Part shown: positions 1-12,400 of the stretch, piece after piece
Layout of the letters: every line of letters begins with the position of its first letter
How positions within the stretch are numbered: the first letter of the stretch is position 1
Source of the DNA: Gymnogyps californianus
Taxonomy: Eukaryota > Chordata > Aves > Accipitriformes > Cathartidae
Length of the DNA stretch: 64,000 nt
Direction of reading: 5' to 3'
NCBI RefSeq assembly: GCF_018139145.2
Contig: NC_059481.1
Span: 7,180,368 to 7,244,367, forward strand
Made by a program: the position numbers and the translations under genes
Notes under the pieces: model-generated
Databases searched by the model: none
Told to the model about the DNA's origin: nothing
What the model saw: the letters and a program-made list of their open reading frames with translations, nothing else

Positions 1-3000
1 AACCGTGACTACACAAACACAAGCAGCACAACGTTGTACTTAGTATGAAGCACATTCTTCTGTCATAGGCTCCTGACCAAGGGTCAGCCACAATCTCAAG
101 CACATTGTTCAGAACCTGTATGCAATGAAAGTGGTCCACAGCAAAATGCTTGCTTACAACTTGTGAGTGTATAAATGAAGTTCCTCTAATTATTGATGTG
201 TTGTTTTCTAAGCTGTTTCCCACTTCATTTTTGTTACAAGACCACTACTTTAATTTGAAAAGAAACAGAAATGAACCACTAGAATGAACCACTGGGCAAC
301 AGCTTATAAGCCTCTGTGCACAACAGAAAACTTATCAAACTGCATTGCTGATCTTCAGTTCCCATTCAAAAAGCTCCAATTCTATAAGAGACACATAAGA
401 GCTCGGCTAGAGCAGTTTAAGAAGTTAACACAGGACACTGTTCCTTACTGCCTCCTCAGGTGAGGCTGTAACTGATCATGTGAGTACCCTTAAGCCTACT
501 CAATACAAAACTTATAAGCTACCTCATTCTGCAGCGTGTCAAGCTATTGCAGGTAACTACACTGAATCAAGCAGGAACAAATCCACTACTCAGCCACAGG
601 GGTAGCAGCCTCATAAACTGCTCCAAGTAGATCCACTGAAACATGTCCATTTACAAGTTCTGTTTTCTCACATCAAGAGAAACCATCCCTTATTCTCCAG
701 TTACTGACAACTGTAACATGTAGATATGGCATTACCCATACAAAGCAGCTTCAGTAATGACATAACTTTCCTAAACGATGCAAATGAAACCCCAACAAAT
801 TAAAAGAGTAAACTGATTCGTACACACATAATGGGAAAAATATGTACTTTCACAATACTTACTCAGTGGCAAAGAACTTTACATAATTTGATGTTTAACA
901 TTAATATTTAAACCTGAAAAAGTTGTAGCTATTGCTCATGAATAAATAAAATCTGTCCTCTGTACCCAGAATACATTATATGGACTATGCAGGAGCAAGA
1001 GATTGCATAATCAACAGTTCCTGTATCATCCAAATTTAGTCCTGTTTATTTTTAGAAGAGTTTATTCACAGAATAGCAATTACCATATAAATTCACTGGA
1101 AAAAAGAAGATGAATAACAAGCAAGTAACAAGGTACAAACTGGAAGCTGGTGAAAGGAGAGTCCTAAATATGAATGCTTTCCCAAGACAGCAGTTGTTTT
1201 GTGTTTCCACACAAGAACATTGCAGTATGCCTCTAGAGGCAGTACTGTCCAACTGAGTAGTGATCTTGTTTATCTCTTTCCGCTTACTTCCATAAATATT
1301 TTAGTCTATTTGCACTGGACTACCCCGGGTAAATTTTCTTTCCCATGTCTGTCCCTTCCTGTTAAGGGTTACATTCTTTCATAAAGAAAAAAACACATTT
1401 TTGTCCCCTGACTTATGAAACTATCAGCCTTAAAAACAGTATTATCTTATTCCTCTGTGGCAGTAAGATGTCACCTTCCCATAAGTACAAGCCCTGAAGT
1501 TATACACTAATTCACAATCAAAACAAAACCAGAACTGAGCAGCCAAGGAAGGGAAGTGTCATGGCAGACAGAAGTGGTAGGTAGAAGTATGGAACAATCT
1601 CTCTCAACTATTAGCTGTTCTGCAGCAGAAATTCAAGTTGTGTGTATTTCTCATGTTTTTCAGCGTGACAACACTGCAGAGGATAACAAAGGTACAACGA
1701 AAGCTTACAATACTCTCCGTCTGAAGAATTTTACAATCTTCACAATTAATTGATAAAAGCTTACAACGTTTCTCCCAAAGCATTACTTGCATTTACGATG
1801 GCAACACAGTCCATGCCTACAGATCAAAATGGACGATCTATGGGTAACATTGCTTTTTATATGTGGGAACATAATTCTGAAAGGTACCGCAATGCATTAT
1901 GAGGCCAGCCAAGGCTTTTTTTTTTTTTTTTCTTTTTTTTTTAGGTCTCTTCCTATGACGCCCAGAGAGCAGGACAGATATGCTCCCACCTTTCCATCAA
2001 AAGACACAGGGCAAATGAAAAGGAAGGATAAAGAACATCCTTGACAGAATCAGAACTGGTTATAGATTACTATACACATTCCTTCCTTAGCATATAAAAA
2101 AGTAAAATAAGAAATAGTTACCATATGTAGACTTCTTGAATAGAAAAAAGGTGAATCTTTTAAAACCTATCAAGCTTTTGGAAAGATTCCAATATTCTCA
2201 GTTCCCAGAGGAAGACATTGGAGATCATAGACAATATTATACAAATAAGAACAGGATTCCTGAGCCCTAGCTCTAATCCTTTAAGACAAGCACTAGAACA
2301 CCGTGTATCAAGTACATGAAAGACAGCTTTCACTATACACGTAACACCATAAAACTTCAACAAGCTAGTTTGTTATTTCACTCTAAAGATCTCATTTACA
2401 TTAAGGTTGCCAGATTTTCAGCTTAACCTGAATAGTCCAGATTTCAAGCAAGAATGCAACCAAAGCCTTCAAAAATACCCAATTTTCAGCCTGCATGCAG
2501 TAAGCCAAGATAGCTTTTCACAGTAACAGCTACAACCACATTGCTATGGTTTGAATCAAAACAAATTTTGGAAATTTAGGTAGCTGTGGGGAGTATTCAC
2601 AAAGTTTGCATAAGTATCCTCCAAGACAGCCAGTTCTTTACCTGAGCTAAATCTGTGTATGAGCTTTCACACAATTTCTGTATCAAAATGTTCCAAATCA
2701 AGGAAGCAGAACAATACAGGAAACAGATGTTTCCATCAACAGATTAAATTCTGGCCTCAGCAATATTCCCTAAAGGCTCAATTTCCTAATGTCAAACATG
2801 GCTAATGTGTACAAGCCTGTCTGCAGAATAAATGCATGCAGAACTGGAATAAACCAAAACCCTTTGCTTTGAAAGATGTTTAAGCACTCAGTGTTAGACA
2901 GACTAAGGAAATACTTTGTTACTTTCTGTTAGTAAGTGGTAAGCAAAAGTAACATGTTAAAGGTCCTGAAACCTACAAAAATTATTCATTTCATTTACCA

Positions 3001-3189
3001 AAATAAAAAGTTATGCAGTTACATGTTTTCAAACTAAAACTACATCTAAACAGAGAAATTGACTTCATGAATAATTTCAGTTAGATACCATAAACCCCTG
3101 GAATTCCATTGTTAGAGGCAGAATTTCTGTTTTAGTCCTATATGCCTCCTGCCTTTTTCAAATTAAAAAAAGAAATCCCCCAAACTTAC
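1..3189 (-). other. TJP1: Part of TJP1 intron 23
   Basis: At least 3.2 kb of AT-rich intron. I looked for the next ZO-1 exon (the segment after SYSSKGKPPEADG in mammals) and do not see it, so the intron continues to the left. It contains a T-rich tract at 1916-1942; otherwise nothing recognisable. Confidence 0.8.
1916..1942. repeat. Interrupted T run (T16-C-T10)
   Basis: T16, one C, then T10, in intron 23. In the TJP1 transcript it is poly-A, so it does not form an acceptor tract for this gene. Confidence 0.9.
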
Positions 3190-3414
3190 TTCGAATAACT
3201 GGTGAAATTCAGCTGATTCTGCGAATGTATTGGTTTAGTGGGCTCAGAATGATGGCTGGCAGGAACCTGCGCAGATGGCTTATTTTCAAAACTCCTGCGA
3301 TCAAAGTATGAGAGCTGCTTTCGATAATACTCTTCATCTTCTTCAGGATCATAATGATTTGAACGCACAATATCTTCAGGTGGCTTCACTTGAGGTCTCT
3401 GTGGTTCTGGGGCC
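3190..3414 (-). CDS. TJP1: TJP1 exon 23 (residues 1339-1413), last coding exon in window
   Basis: The exon encodes [40 protein letters not shown], then [20 protein letters not shown] and [11 protein letters not shown]. It matches a highly conserved part of the ZO-1 tail. It ends at GTAAGT after two bases of a codon (AA), so the next exon, outside the window, must supply the third base. The initiating ATG seen just upstream is intronic, not a start. Confidence 0.97.
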
Positions 3415-6400
3415 CTAACCAAGAATGATAATATACAGTTGCCATACGCAGTTGAACAAGCATAAGTACTCGAATTAAAATTCTATTTTATAACCCAGCT
3501 AGTAATACAGCAACCGAAATGTAATTCTTATAATTGCACACCTTGCCTTTTTAACCTATATTGTATGGAAATTAGATAGCTGTGACATAGCATAAAAAAA
3601 GAAAATCTTATTTCCCTTTTGTTTTAACTTTCTAATTATCTCAATTAAACACAGAAAAAAGTATGATGGAGATATTGGCTAAGTTTCTTCCTCAAAAATG
3701 CTGAAAAACCATAGTGTCCTTCCCCCACTTGCCAGCAATCATGTCCATGAGAACTGACTTTATGCCCTGCCTTACTATTGACACAGAAATCATACTGACA
3801 CACTCCAACCACTCTGCATTTTCCAATTTGAACCACTAAGATGTGTTTTCTGAATATTCTAATCTCATATTGAAAGCTAAATTTAATCAATAAGTTGTGC
3901 ATCTACCTGTAAGTTGTTTTGTCATGTTCATACTGGCTTTGAGACGTTGGTTTTGGACCAGCCACAGTTGTGAGTGTAGGCTTAGGTGCTAGTTCTGGAG
4001 GCTGTAAAGAAAAGCACAGCATATTCTCTTAGATTCTAAGATTTAGAAAGATACAGCACTTTGAGTAAGAAAACTAAGACTGCCCTCCCCTTCGCCCAAA
4101 AGGAAAAACAGAACTAAATACTAGTGAAAGATGAATTAGAGGACTTTTCAGCATGGCAAGATCCCCTTCAGTGTTTTCATAAAAGTTTTCAGTTTCTGCT
4201 TTAAAACATACTGCAGTTAGGTTGCTAAGAGGCTATTCCACAAGCAGTAAAGCTTTCTTTCCAAGACAGTATTTTACTTCTTGCAATGTAGTTTCATTAA
4301 CAAAAAGCAGGAATTAAAAAACTTAAATGACTTACCTTGACAGCTGATGTATCACTTGGGTCCTTCATTTTTTCCAAAGATGGTGATCTTCTTCTTTCAA
4401 ATATCTTAACCCTACTTCGGACAGACTGTGGTTTCATGGCTGGATCTTCTTCTTCCTCTGCTAGAGATGGCGGTGTAGGCAGTGGTTTACTGTTAGAAGG
4501 CAAAACTTCTGGTTTGGTTTGTGATGAAGGGGGAGGAGGAAGAGAAACACCTGAAGTGCTATGAGAAGGCTCATATTGTCCAGCTTTAGCATTATAAGCT
4601 TGAGGAGGACCTTGTTCATAGCCCCTTATATGTGGATCAAAGTACTGCTTCGGTTCAGGAGATCGAGATATGGCTGACTGGTATGGCTGAGCTTCTTGTT
4701 TGTATCTACCATGTGTGTCATAACCAACAGTATGTTGGTCTTCGTATCGCACTTGCGGTAAGCTGAAGTTTTTGGGTGCATGCTCATAGCGAGGTCTGCC
4801 ATCATAGCTCATTGGAGGGGGTTCCTCAAAACGAGGTTGTGCTGCATAATAGCTGCGTTCTGTGCTCTCTTCTATATTTTGTCTGGAATCAAGATCCCTA
4901 GGAGGCTGGTTTTCATAAGCTGTTCTTGTTTGGTTGTAGGGCTGTTTTTCATCATAATATGCCCAGTGCTCCTCATAAGGGGGCACACGGTCATCATAAT
5001 GTAGGCGAGGGTCATAACCACGAGAAAACTGATCTACATAGTTTGTAGAATCATACTTATATGTTGACTGTTCATAGTCTCTACTCGGTTGTTTTTCTGC
5101 ATACTGAGCCTGGGATTCATAGATCAGATTTGGGTCTCTTTCCTGCCTCTGTACTGGGTGATTAACTGCTGGCTGTTTTAAGACATAGCTTTGTCTGGAC
5201 ACTTCTTCGTTAATATATGGATCCTTTCGGTATACCTGTTAAAGAGAGATGAATACTTTTCAGTTAAAATGAAGAGTAACTGCAGCTGCATTTGAATATA
5301 GTATTTTAAACAAACCTAAGTTTTAAATATTGGCTTTAGTTTTGTTTAAAAGCAGAATAATTTGATGCAGTTGTTTGCAATCACAGGAAGCTGAATTTGG
5401 TGATTCAAGAGATCCCTTCCAGTCCTATTTTTAAGCAAAAACACGTAAGTAGATTAAAAGGGGAAGACAAAGGAGATAGTATCTCATCTTTGGGGTTTGG
5501 TGTTGGGGGGAAGGGGGCCCACACACACTTTTTTGCAGGGGGCGGGAAGAGTGGAAGTAAATCGATTTATATATTTAAGTTAGTTCTAGCATTGCTGAGG
5601 AAGTATATAAAGTCACCCAACAAGCTGGATTCATCTTCACGATCAAGGATTTGGCATGATTTAAAGTATACAAAGATCTAGCGTCATTTTAGGGAAATAA
5701 CAGATTTTTCTCAAGGCCTCATTAATAAACAGCAGAACTTTGACAAGCTAGAAGTCACACTAAAAGTAAAATCAAAATACAGAATGCAGCCTTTTTTAAA
5801 AAACGGCATCTTTTTGAGAAGTGAAAAGTGTATAGTTTGAAGCCATGCACACAAAACATTAGATGATGCTTAGCAATTCAGATGCACTGGTTTTTTGCAA
5901 CCTGCATGATCTCTCATAGGAAAAAAAATTAGAAGGAATTCTCCAAGTAAGGGCAAAACAAAAAGATCATGTGCTAGCTTGATGTATAGCAGGAAATCAG
6001 CGCAACAATGTGGCACAGGTACCTTTGCTGGATCTATATGCGGCGATAAGGATGATGGCTCTTGATCTCTTAGGACTATATGAGCTCCCTCAGTACTTGA
6101 TGTTCTTAAGGGGCCCGCTTGTGGTTGGTAAGAGTTGTAAGGAGCAGCAGTAGGCTCCTCCAGTTTGACATTAGTTAGGTTTACATTAGCATTTACTGCA
6201 GAGGTTGATGAGGTTGCAGGGTTTGATTCAGGCGACGGGGAAAGGTAAGGGACTGCAGGTGAGGCTTCTGCTTTCTGTGAAGTGTTTAAAATATTTTAAA
6301 TATACCGCTATTGAATCACTGTATGACTTTTTGATTTATATTAAAATAATTTAAATGATGCTTTGATCAACGCAGCTAGATGTAGAATGAAATGTACTGA

Positions 6401-9400
6401 AAGTATCATGCACTAGCACTTCCAGAAATTTATTATGTTGAAGATTAAAAAAGCAAAACATTTACTCAAAGTAGAATGGTACTTCAATCCCCCTCCTGTC
6501 AGAATGAGCCACTAAAAACAGATAGGACAGGCTAATTGTCAATTATAACACATTATTGTTGCTGTTGACAGACTCTTGTATGCACTCACAATACTGGTAA
6601 GCAGTCTATAAACACACATTTCTTGTTCAAGAGAACTTACAGCCTGAAGTAAATGTATAGTGGTCAGTGTATAAAATTACTTACCGGCTGAGAAGTAGTT
6701 GTTTTAAATCCTGAAGAATCTATTCTGAGATTTGGCTGTGGCTGAGCTTGAGATGCATAAGTAGGGTAAGTTTGAGTTTCATGATGCATTCCAGAAGAAT
6801 CTTCTCTAACAGGTTCAGAAGAACGTGTAATAGCAGATTCAGGAGGAGTCCCAACCTCATCATTCAGAGTTTCATCCAGTTCTTGATCAGTATAAGCACC
6901 CCCTTCTGTATCTGTGTCTTCATAATCAGATGTGTGTCTACTGTCCGTGCTGTACATAGAATATTCACTACCAGGAGCTGAGAGGTAAGAAAGGCGGTCA
7001 TCGTGTAAATCAAGGTCATCACTTGTAGCACCATCTGCCTGTGTTGAACAAAATTCGAGCACACGTTTACTGAAATACCTTTTAAAGAATGCCCTTTTTC
7101 TTGCAATGTAAAGCCAGGAAGTTTTTGCGTGAATAATTAAGAACTGAACAAATGGAATGCATCTATCTTGTTCTGAACCACAACAGAAAGTCTGGTAGTT
7201 AAAAAAAGTTAGTTATATTCCAAATCCAGCAGCACAGCAACAGAATAAGAATTCAGCAATTCTGAGTATCACATGGGAGGAGAAATCAGGTTTCAATCGC
7301 TGAAGATGTTAAGCTTACAACTAAAAGCCTTTTCTGCAGTCTAGCTCTTTGAATCATTTTACTAAGGGGTCAGATGACTGTCTGTGTAAGGGAGGGGATA
7401 GTGCACAGTGTCCACAGAAATCAAAGTGTTCGGGAAGATACAAAGCTGCACTTTAAAGCGATACTACGATACTGGAATACTACGATACTGGATACTACGA
7501 TACCTTCATTAACTTGAAGGTAGATATAAGGAGGTGAAAGGAGCTCAATCTGAACAGAAATAGACAATCCAAATATTAAGAAACACATTGCAATAGCTGA
7601 TCCATCATTTGCTTACTTGTAGTTGGCACTGCTTGATATTAGTTCTTCAAGAGGATGGATCTAATGTGCATGGTGTAACATGCAGCTTGAGAAGGCAAGT
7701 GAAGTTTTAGTAGGGAACATATAATACTAACTTGTGATTTTGTATCTATGTTCTCACAACTGAGAGAAAGGTCAGAAAGAACATGAATATGCCACTTGCT
7801 TTTGTTAACAAAAAAATAATTCATCATCAGGCAATCCCAGCCCCTAGTACCAATGCAGCAGAACACCGAGAAGTTCTTTCATGAAAAAGCATCCAATCCC
7901 CATAAAGTCTTCCAAGCAATAATATATCCTCCACTTAACAGTGGCAATGGGCAAATACTCTCACTTACTACACTGCTATATGCACAAGGACAACTGTACA
8001 GCCCTCATTAACAGAGTAACTGCACTAATATAGTGACAAATCAGTTTTGAGCAGTTCACACAGCCACGAGGCATTACTGCTTTAGATCTTCAAATGATGG
8101 TTAAAACGAGGAGGAAAAAAGGAAAACAAACTTCACTCCACAAGTATTTGCCCATATCTGTAATACCAGTAAGAATGAAAGAACAAAAACCCTCTCATAC
8201 ATACAGTTTTGTCATTTCTCCCCAAACATATTATTTCTTACCTTTCCTTCTGAAACCCACACTAGTTGGTTCTGTTGTTGCTGAATTGCTTCCTTTAGAG
8301 CTCCATACCATCCTTCATTCATTGAATTCAAGTTAATGGTAGCTAGAAGTACAGCAGGTTAGTTTGACTTATGATTTCTGCAGAACTATGAGAAGGATCT
8401 GTACCACCAGTAATAAAAGCAATATAAACTGGTAGGTTAAAACTATGAGATTTAAATAGTAATGTAAGTATTAGTATTCAAAGCAACCATAAGGCCTGAT
8501 GTGGTTTGGGACATTTTATCCCATAGGAAATACTGAGTTAACAGTAGCTTAGAATAAAGTGAGGCTTCAGTTTAGCCAGACAAAAAAAAAAATTACATCA
8601 TCTTCCTATTTATTCAAATGTTTGACTTTGGCTGATGATGCTGCAAAGCCACCAGATCTATCAGAAATGTCATTTTGATGTTTCAGATTGCTTTACGTTT
8701 GTGCAGTCATGTGCAAACAATGCACACATCAATAAACTATTGGTTATGGAATGGGTGAGCCTGAACAAGTCAACAACTGCTTGACTTGGTCCATTTGCAG
8801 AAAAGTCTGGAGAAAGAAGTTACTCTCATCTCATTTCTCCCTCTCTCGGAAATACTAACGCAGTATATCCAATTACTTACTTGTAAAGAGATGGTGATTA
8901 TTTTTGCGTAGCTTGTGAGCTCTTTCATACAGCTTTCTGGCACTTTTTCGTGATTCTGGGCACAACCTCATTCTCATAGTCTTTACACCCTGCTTAGAAT
9001 CAGGATTTAGGAACACTACAATAGGATACCACTGGGCATAATTCAGACGGTCCACTGCATTAGGAGTGACATCTAATAAAGCATGTTTGTCCTGTTGTGA
9101 TAAAAAGGACAGAGGCAAGAAAGTGAATCACTTATATACTACATTTATTTTTTTTAAACATCCTCCACAAATTTGTTTTGTATTACCTTTACAGAGTTCG
9201 TTGTTTCAAAGTATTGATTTAAATTCTTTTCCTATTTGAATAATAGAATCATAGAAACCAAACCAGTTCCAATACCAGGCTACACAGGCATACACATTTT
9301 GAACTGTAGTTGTGTAACTATGAGCTTTTTAATATTTAACTCCCTATTTAAAAAAAATCTCCTCAAAGTAAGCAGGCACTAAACTAAAAATAAGTAGTTT

Positions 9401-12400
9401 CCTATTAGTATTCTGCTAATAGGAAAAAAGGAAAGATTGAAAGAAGACCTAGTCTCATTACACACCTCCATCTTCCTTTTCAAAAAAAAAAAAAAAAAAA
9501 AAATCACTCTGAATGCAACAACTTGGCCAGCTTTCATCCAGTGCAAGATTTCTCTCAAGCACAGCACACAGTATCCCCGCTTTGCTGCTAGAACAGCTCC
9601 CCCCCACCCCTCTTGGGCATCTGAAAGGCTTGCAGTTGAAGTAAGGAAATAAAAAGGTGAGGAGTAGAGCCTCGTACCATGAACTAATGTCAGAAGTTTT
9701 AAGGATATCAAGGAAGTGAGATTGAAGGACCCTTTCCCCTAGTCCTTGCACAAAAAATGATGTCAAGTTATCAATTTGTAAATTGGGCTGGGGGAAGACT
9801 AATGACTCCATAAATAAAAGTAACAATTTCTAGCTGTAATGTCACACCACAGCTTTAAGTGAAAGAGGAAACAGCTTAAAACAGCCTTAATGGAGAGAGG
9901 ACAACACTCCCTGCAACAAAGCCTAGAATTACTTCTAGGCTGCAGTTATTAATATGGAGAAGGAAAGGGATGGTGTTTTTTTTAATTAACCAACAGAAAG
10001 ATGAGAAAGTTGTTTTTAAAGCAAACACTCATTAGTTCTTCTACATTTAAAACACCCAACACTTTACTGGGTGATACCAGTTTTACTCTTCTTGTGTTAA
10101 AAGTACAGTGACAATAAAAGACTTACTCTATCAATTATCTGTTTTATAGTGTGAAGACGAATAATGCCAGAACTACGTTGGTCAGTACCAGCATCTCTTG
10201 GTTCACTTTCTGGTAAAGAGGAACACAGTAAAAACCTGTTGTAAGTTTACAACATATTCTACATTCCCTCATAACAAACCATTTCACAGCTCAAATTGTC
10301 AATTCAGATTGAAGATACTCCTCCTGCTTCAAAATAATACATGAAAATCTACCCACCAATTTGGCCATAAAAATCACTACATCTTTACAAAAGCACTTAG
10401 AAATAGAATAAGGTACTGAATTAAAATGAAATTTGACAAGGCTATAAATAGAACTAATATTACTTTTACCTTCAGAGAATTATCAGCAACCAAACAGGGA
10501 AAGAGCTTACATTTAGTCTGTTCCTTTACATCGTCAAAATCTTGTTAAACATGTTAACAGCTAAAGTTATAATGTAGAAACAAACAATCTAGCAAGAGAA
10601 AGTTGACTGTTTTGTAACTGCAGAAAAACCTGATCTCACACTTACTTGCAATTTGAAAGATATCTGGTTCTTCTCTAGCAAGTTTCTCCCGCGCAACATC
10701 AGCTATTGGACCAAAAATGGTTACAGGTCTGAGAAACCCAGCTAGAATTACAGGGGAAAAAAAAGTCAAAATATATTGACTGCTTAAAACAAATGCAAGA
10801 TACTCTTAAATACATAGGCTAATACAAAGCAAACCACACAAACCTGTTAACCTGCAACAGTAGAAATAAAGCCATACCTTCCCGAAGAACAACTCTTTCA
10901 TAGGCAGGAAACTTTGTCTGAACAGGCTGGGCAGAAAGATCTTCTCTGCTTTTTCGGAGATTTCTTTTTGAGCTACGCAAACCTCGGAATCTCCAAAAAT
11001 CCGCTCGATCTCCTCCTGCTGTCTTTGGAAGCGTGTACTGTACACTAGCTAGTTGTTCAGCTCTAAGATGACAACAAATCCCAACCAGTTATCAAGGAAG
11101 TCAGCTTCTGAAGTAATGCTTGACTAGCAAGCTTATACTTCCAAAACACACTACCACCTGGCTGAATCAAGCTTTCGTTGTTTCTGTATTAGAAAGTACA
11201 AGATCGAACTACTGAGGCTGATACCACATTTCTAAAGCTTTACGTAGCCTCATCTCTTGTATCGAAAAGAAAGTTTTAAGGTTTTTTGTGGACTGTACAA
11301 GAGTCAAAAGCCAATCCATAGATCAGATACTTAACTTCAGTTTGTTTTAACACTTTGTCACTTTTTCCTGACTAAAGCAGTTCTATAAACTAGGGTCCTG
11401 TAGACAAGTGCAGTCATTCATTATACAGATACAGAATTCAAAATCATAGTTTTAAAACAACAATTTAAGTACTTTAAGATCGTACCTGTTTTTGTTAGGT
11501 ATGATACCTCTTTCAACTTCCTTATGATTCTTGCCAATTCGAATTGCCAGCCATGAACCCAGTTTGCCATTGTACAGAGTGTCCACCACCCGGAACACTT
11601 CACCTTTGTTGAAACTTAGTCCATAAGGAGATTCCTTTTCATATTCAAAATGAGTTCTGATATAGAAAGAATCCCCTACATCAGACTCAACAATGCGACG
11701 ATAAACTAAAAAAGAAAAAGAAACCCCCAAATATAAAGTGTTACGTAAGTTCAAGTGATATCCTAATGCTCACAAGAATTACTCAAAACAGTGCCTCAAC
11801 TTAATTCTCCTTGTTTCAAATATACAATATTACTTCAAGAAACCTCACTGTCTCAGAACTGCTCTATTTTAAGCAGCATAACTATTAATAGCAAACTCTA
11901 CCAACATAAATTCAGCTTTCATGGTCAAAAATTTGGTGCTAGTGCAAGCTTAATTCAGTTCCCCTGGAAGGAATGAATCTTACTGGGAAAGAAGTTTGTG
12001 TGTACACACACATCAGCGTAATCACACATTTTAAACAGCATAACTACAACAGACTCTCCTGCTCCCCTCAGGGTTTAATGCCAATACTTTTGTCAGATGC
12101 TAGGGGTTATTTTTGGTGGGGTTTTTTTAGATTGTTTTGTTTGGGGGGTGTGGTGGTGTACTGTTACAATATCAACCTCTAGTCCATTTGTAGTAGTAAC
12201 CTATCCCAAAGCCAGAACAACTTAATAGTCTTCATAAGGTGCCAATTTCCTGCAAGCCAGAAGTTAGTCATTCACTATAATTTTTATGTTATTCCAAGCA
12301 GTCTACTACATTGCTCCCAATACACAAATATTTACCATCTTTTTTCTTCTGTGCCAAAATGGTTACTTCTTCGCCTTTAGGAAGATCAAGCAAAAAAAGG

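Noticed and set aside
1..3189. Search for the next TJP1 exon or the ZU5 domain
   Set aside because: No frame here resembles the following ZO-1 segment, so I report only intron.
3415..3422. ATG at the right end of the frame covering exon 23
   Set aside because: It lies before the acceptor, inside intron 22. The conserved sequence starts at the splice site with Ala-Pro-Glu, so this is not a start codon.
9241..9265. AATAGAATCATAG-like sequence resembling a reversed CR1 end
   Set aside because: Only about 18 bases resemble CR1 and the flanks do not continue the match.
9458..9826. 122-codon minus-strand frame with a Phe run
   Set aside because: The Phe run is the T22 tract; the frame is intronic and between two well-defined GK exons.
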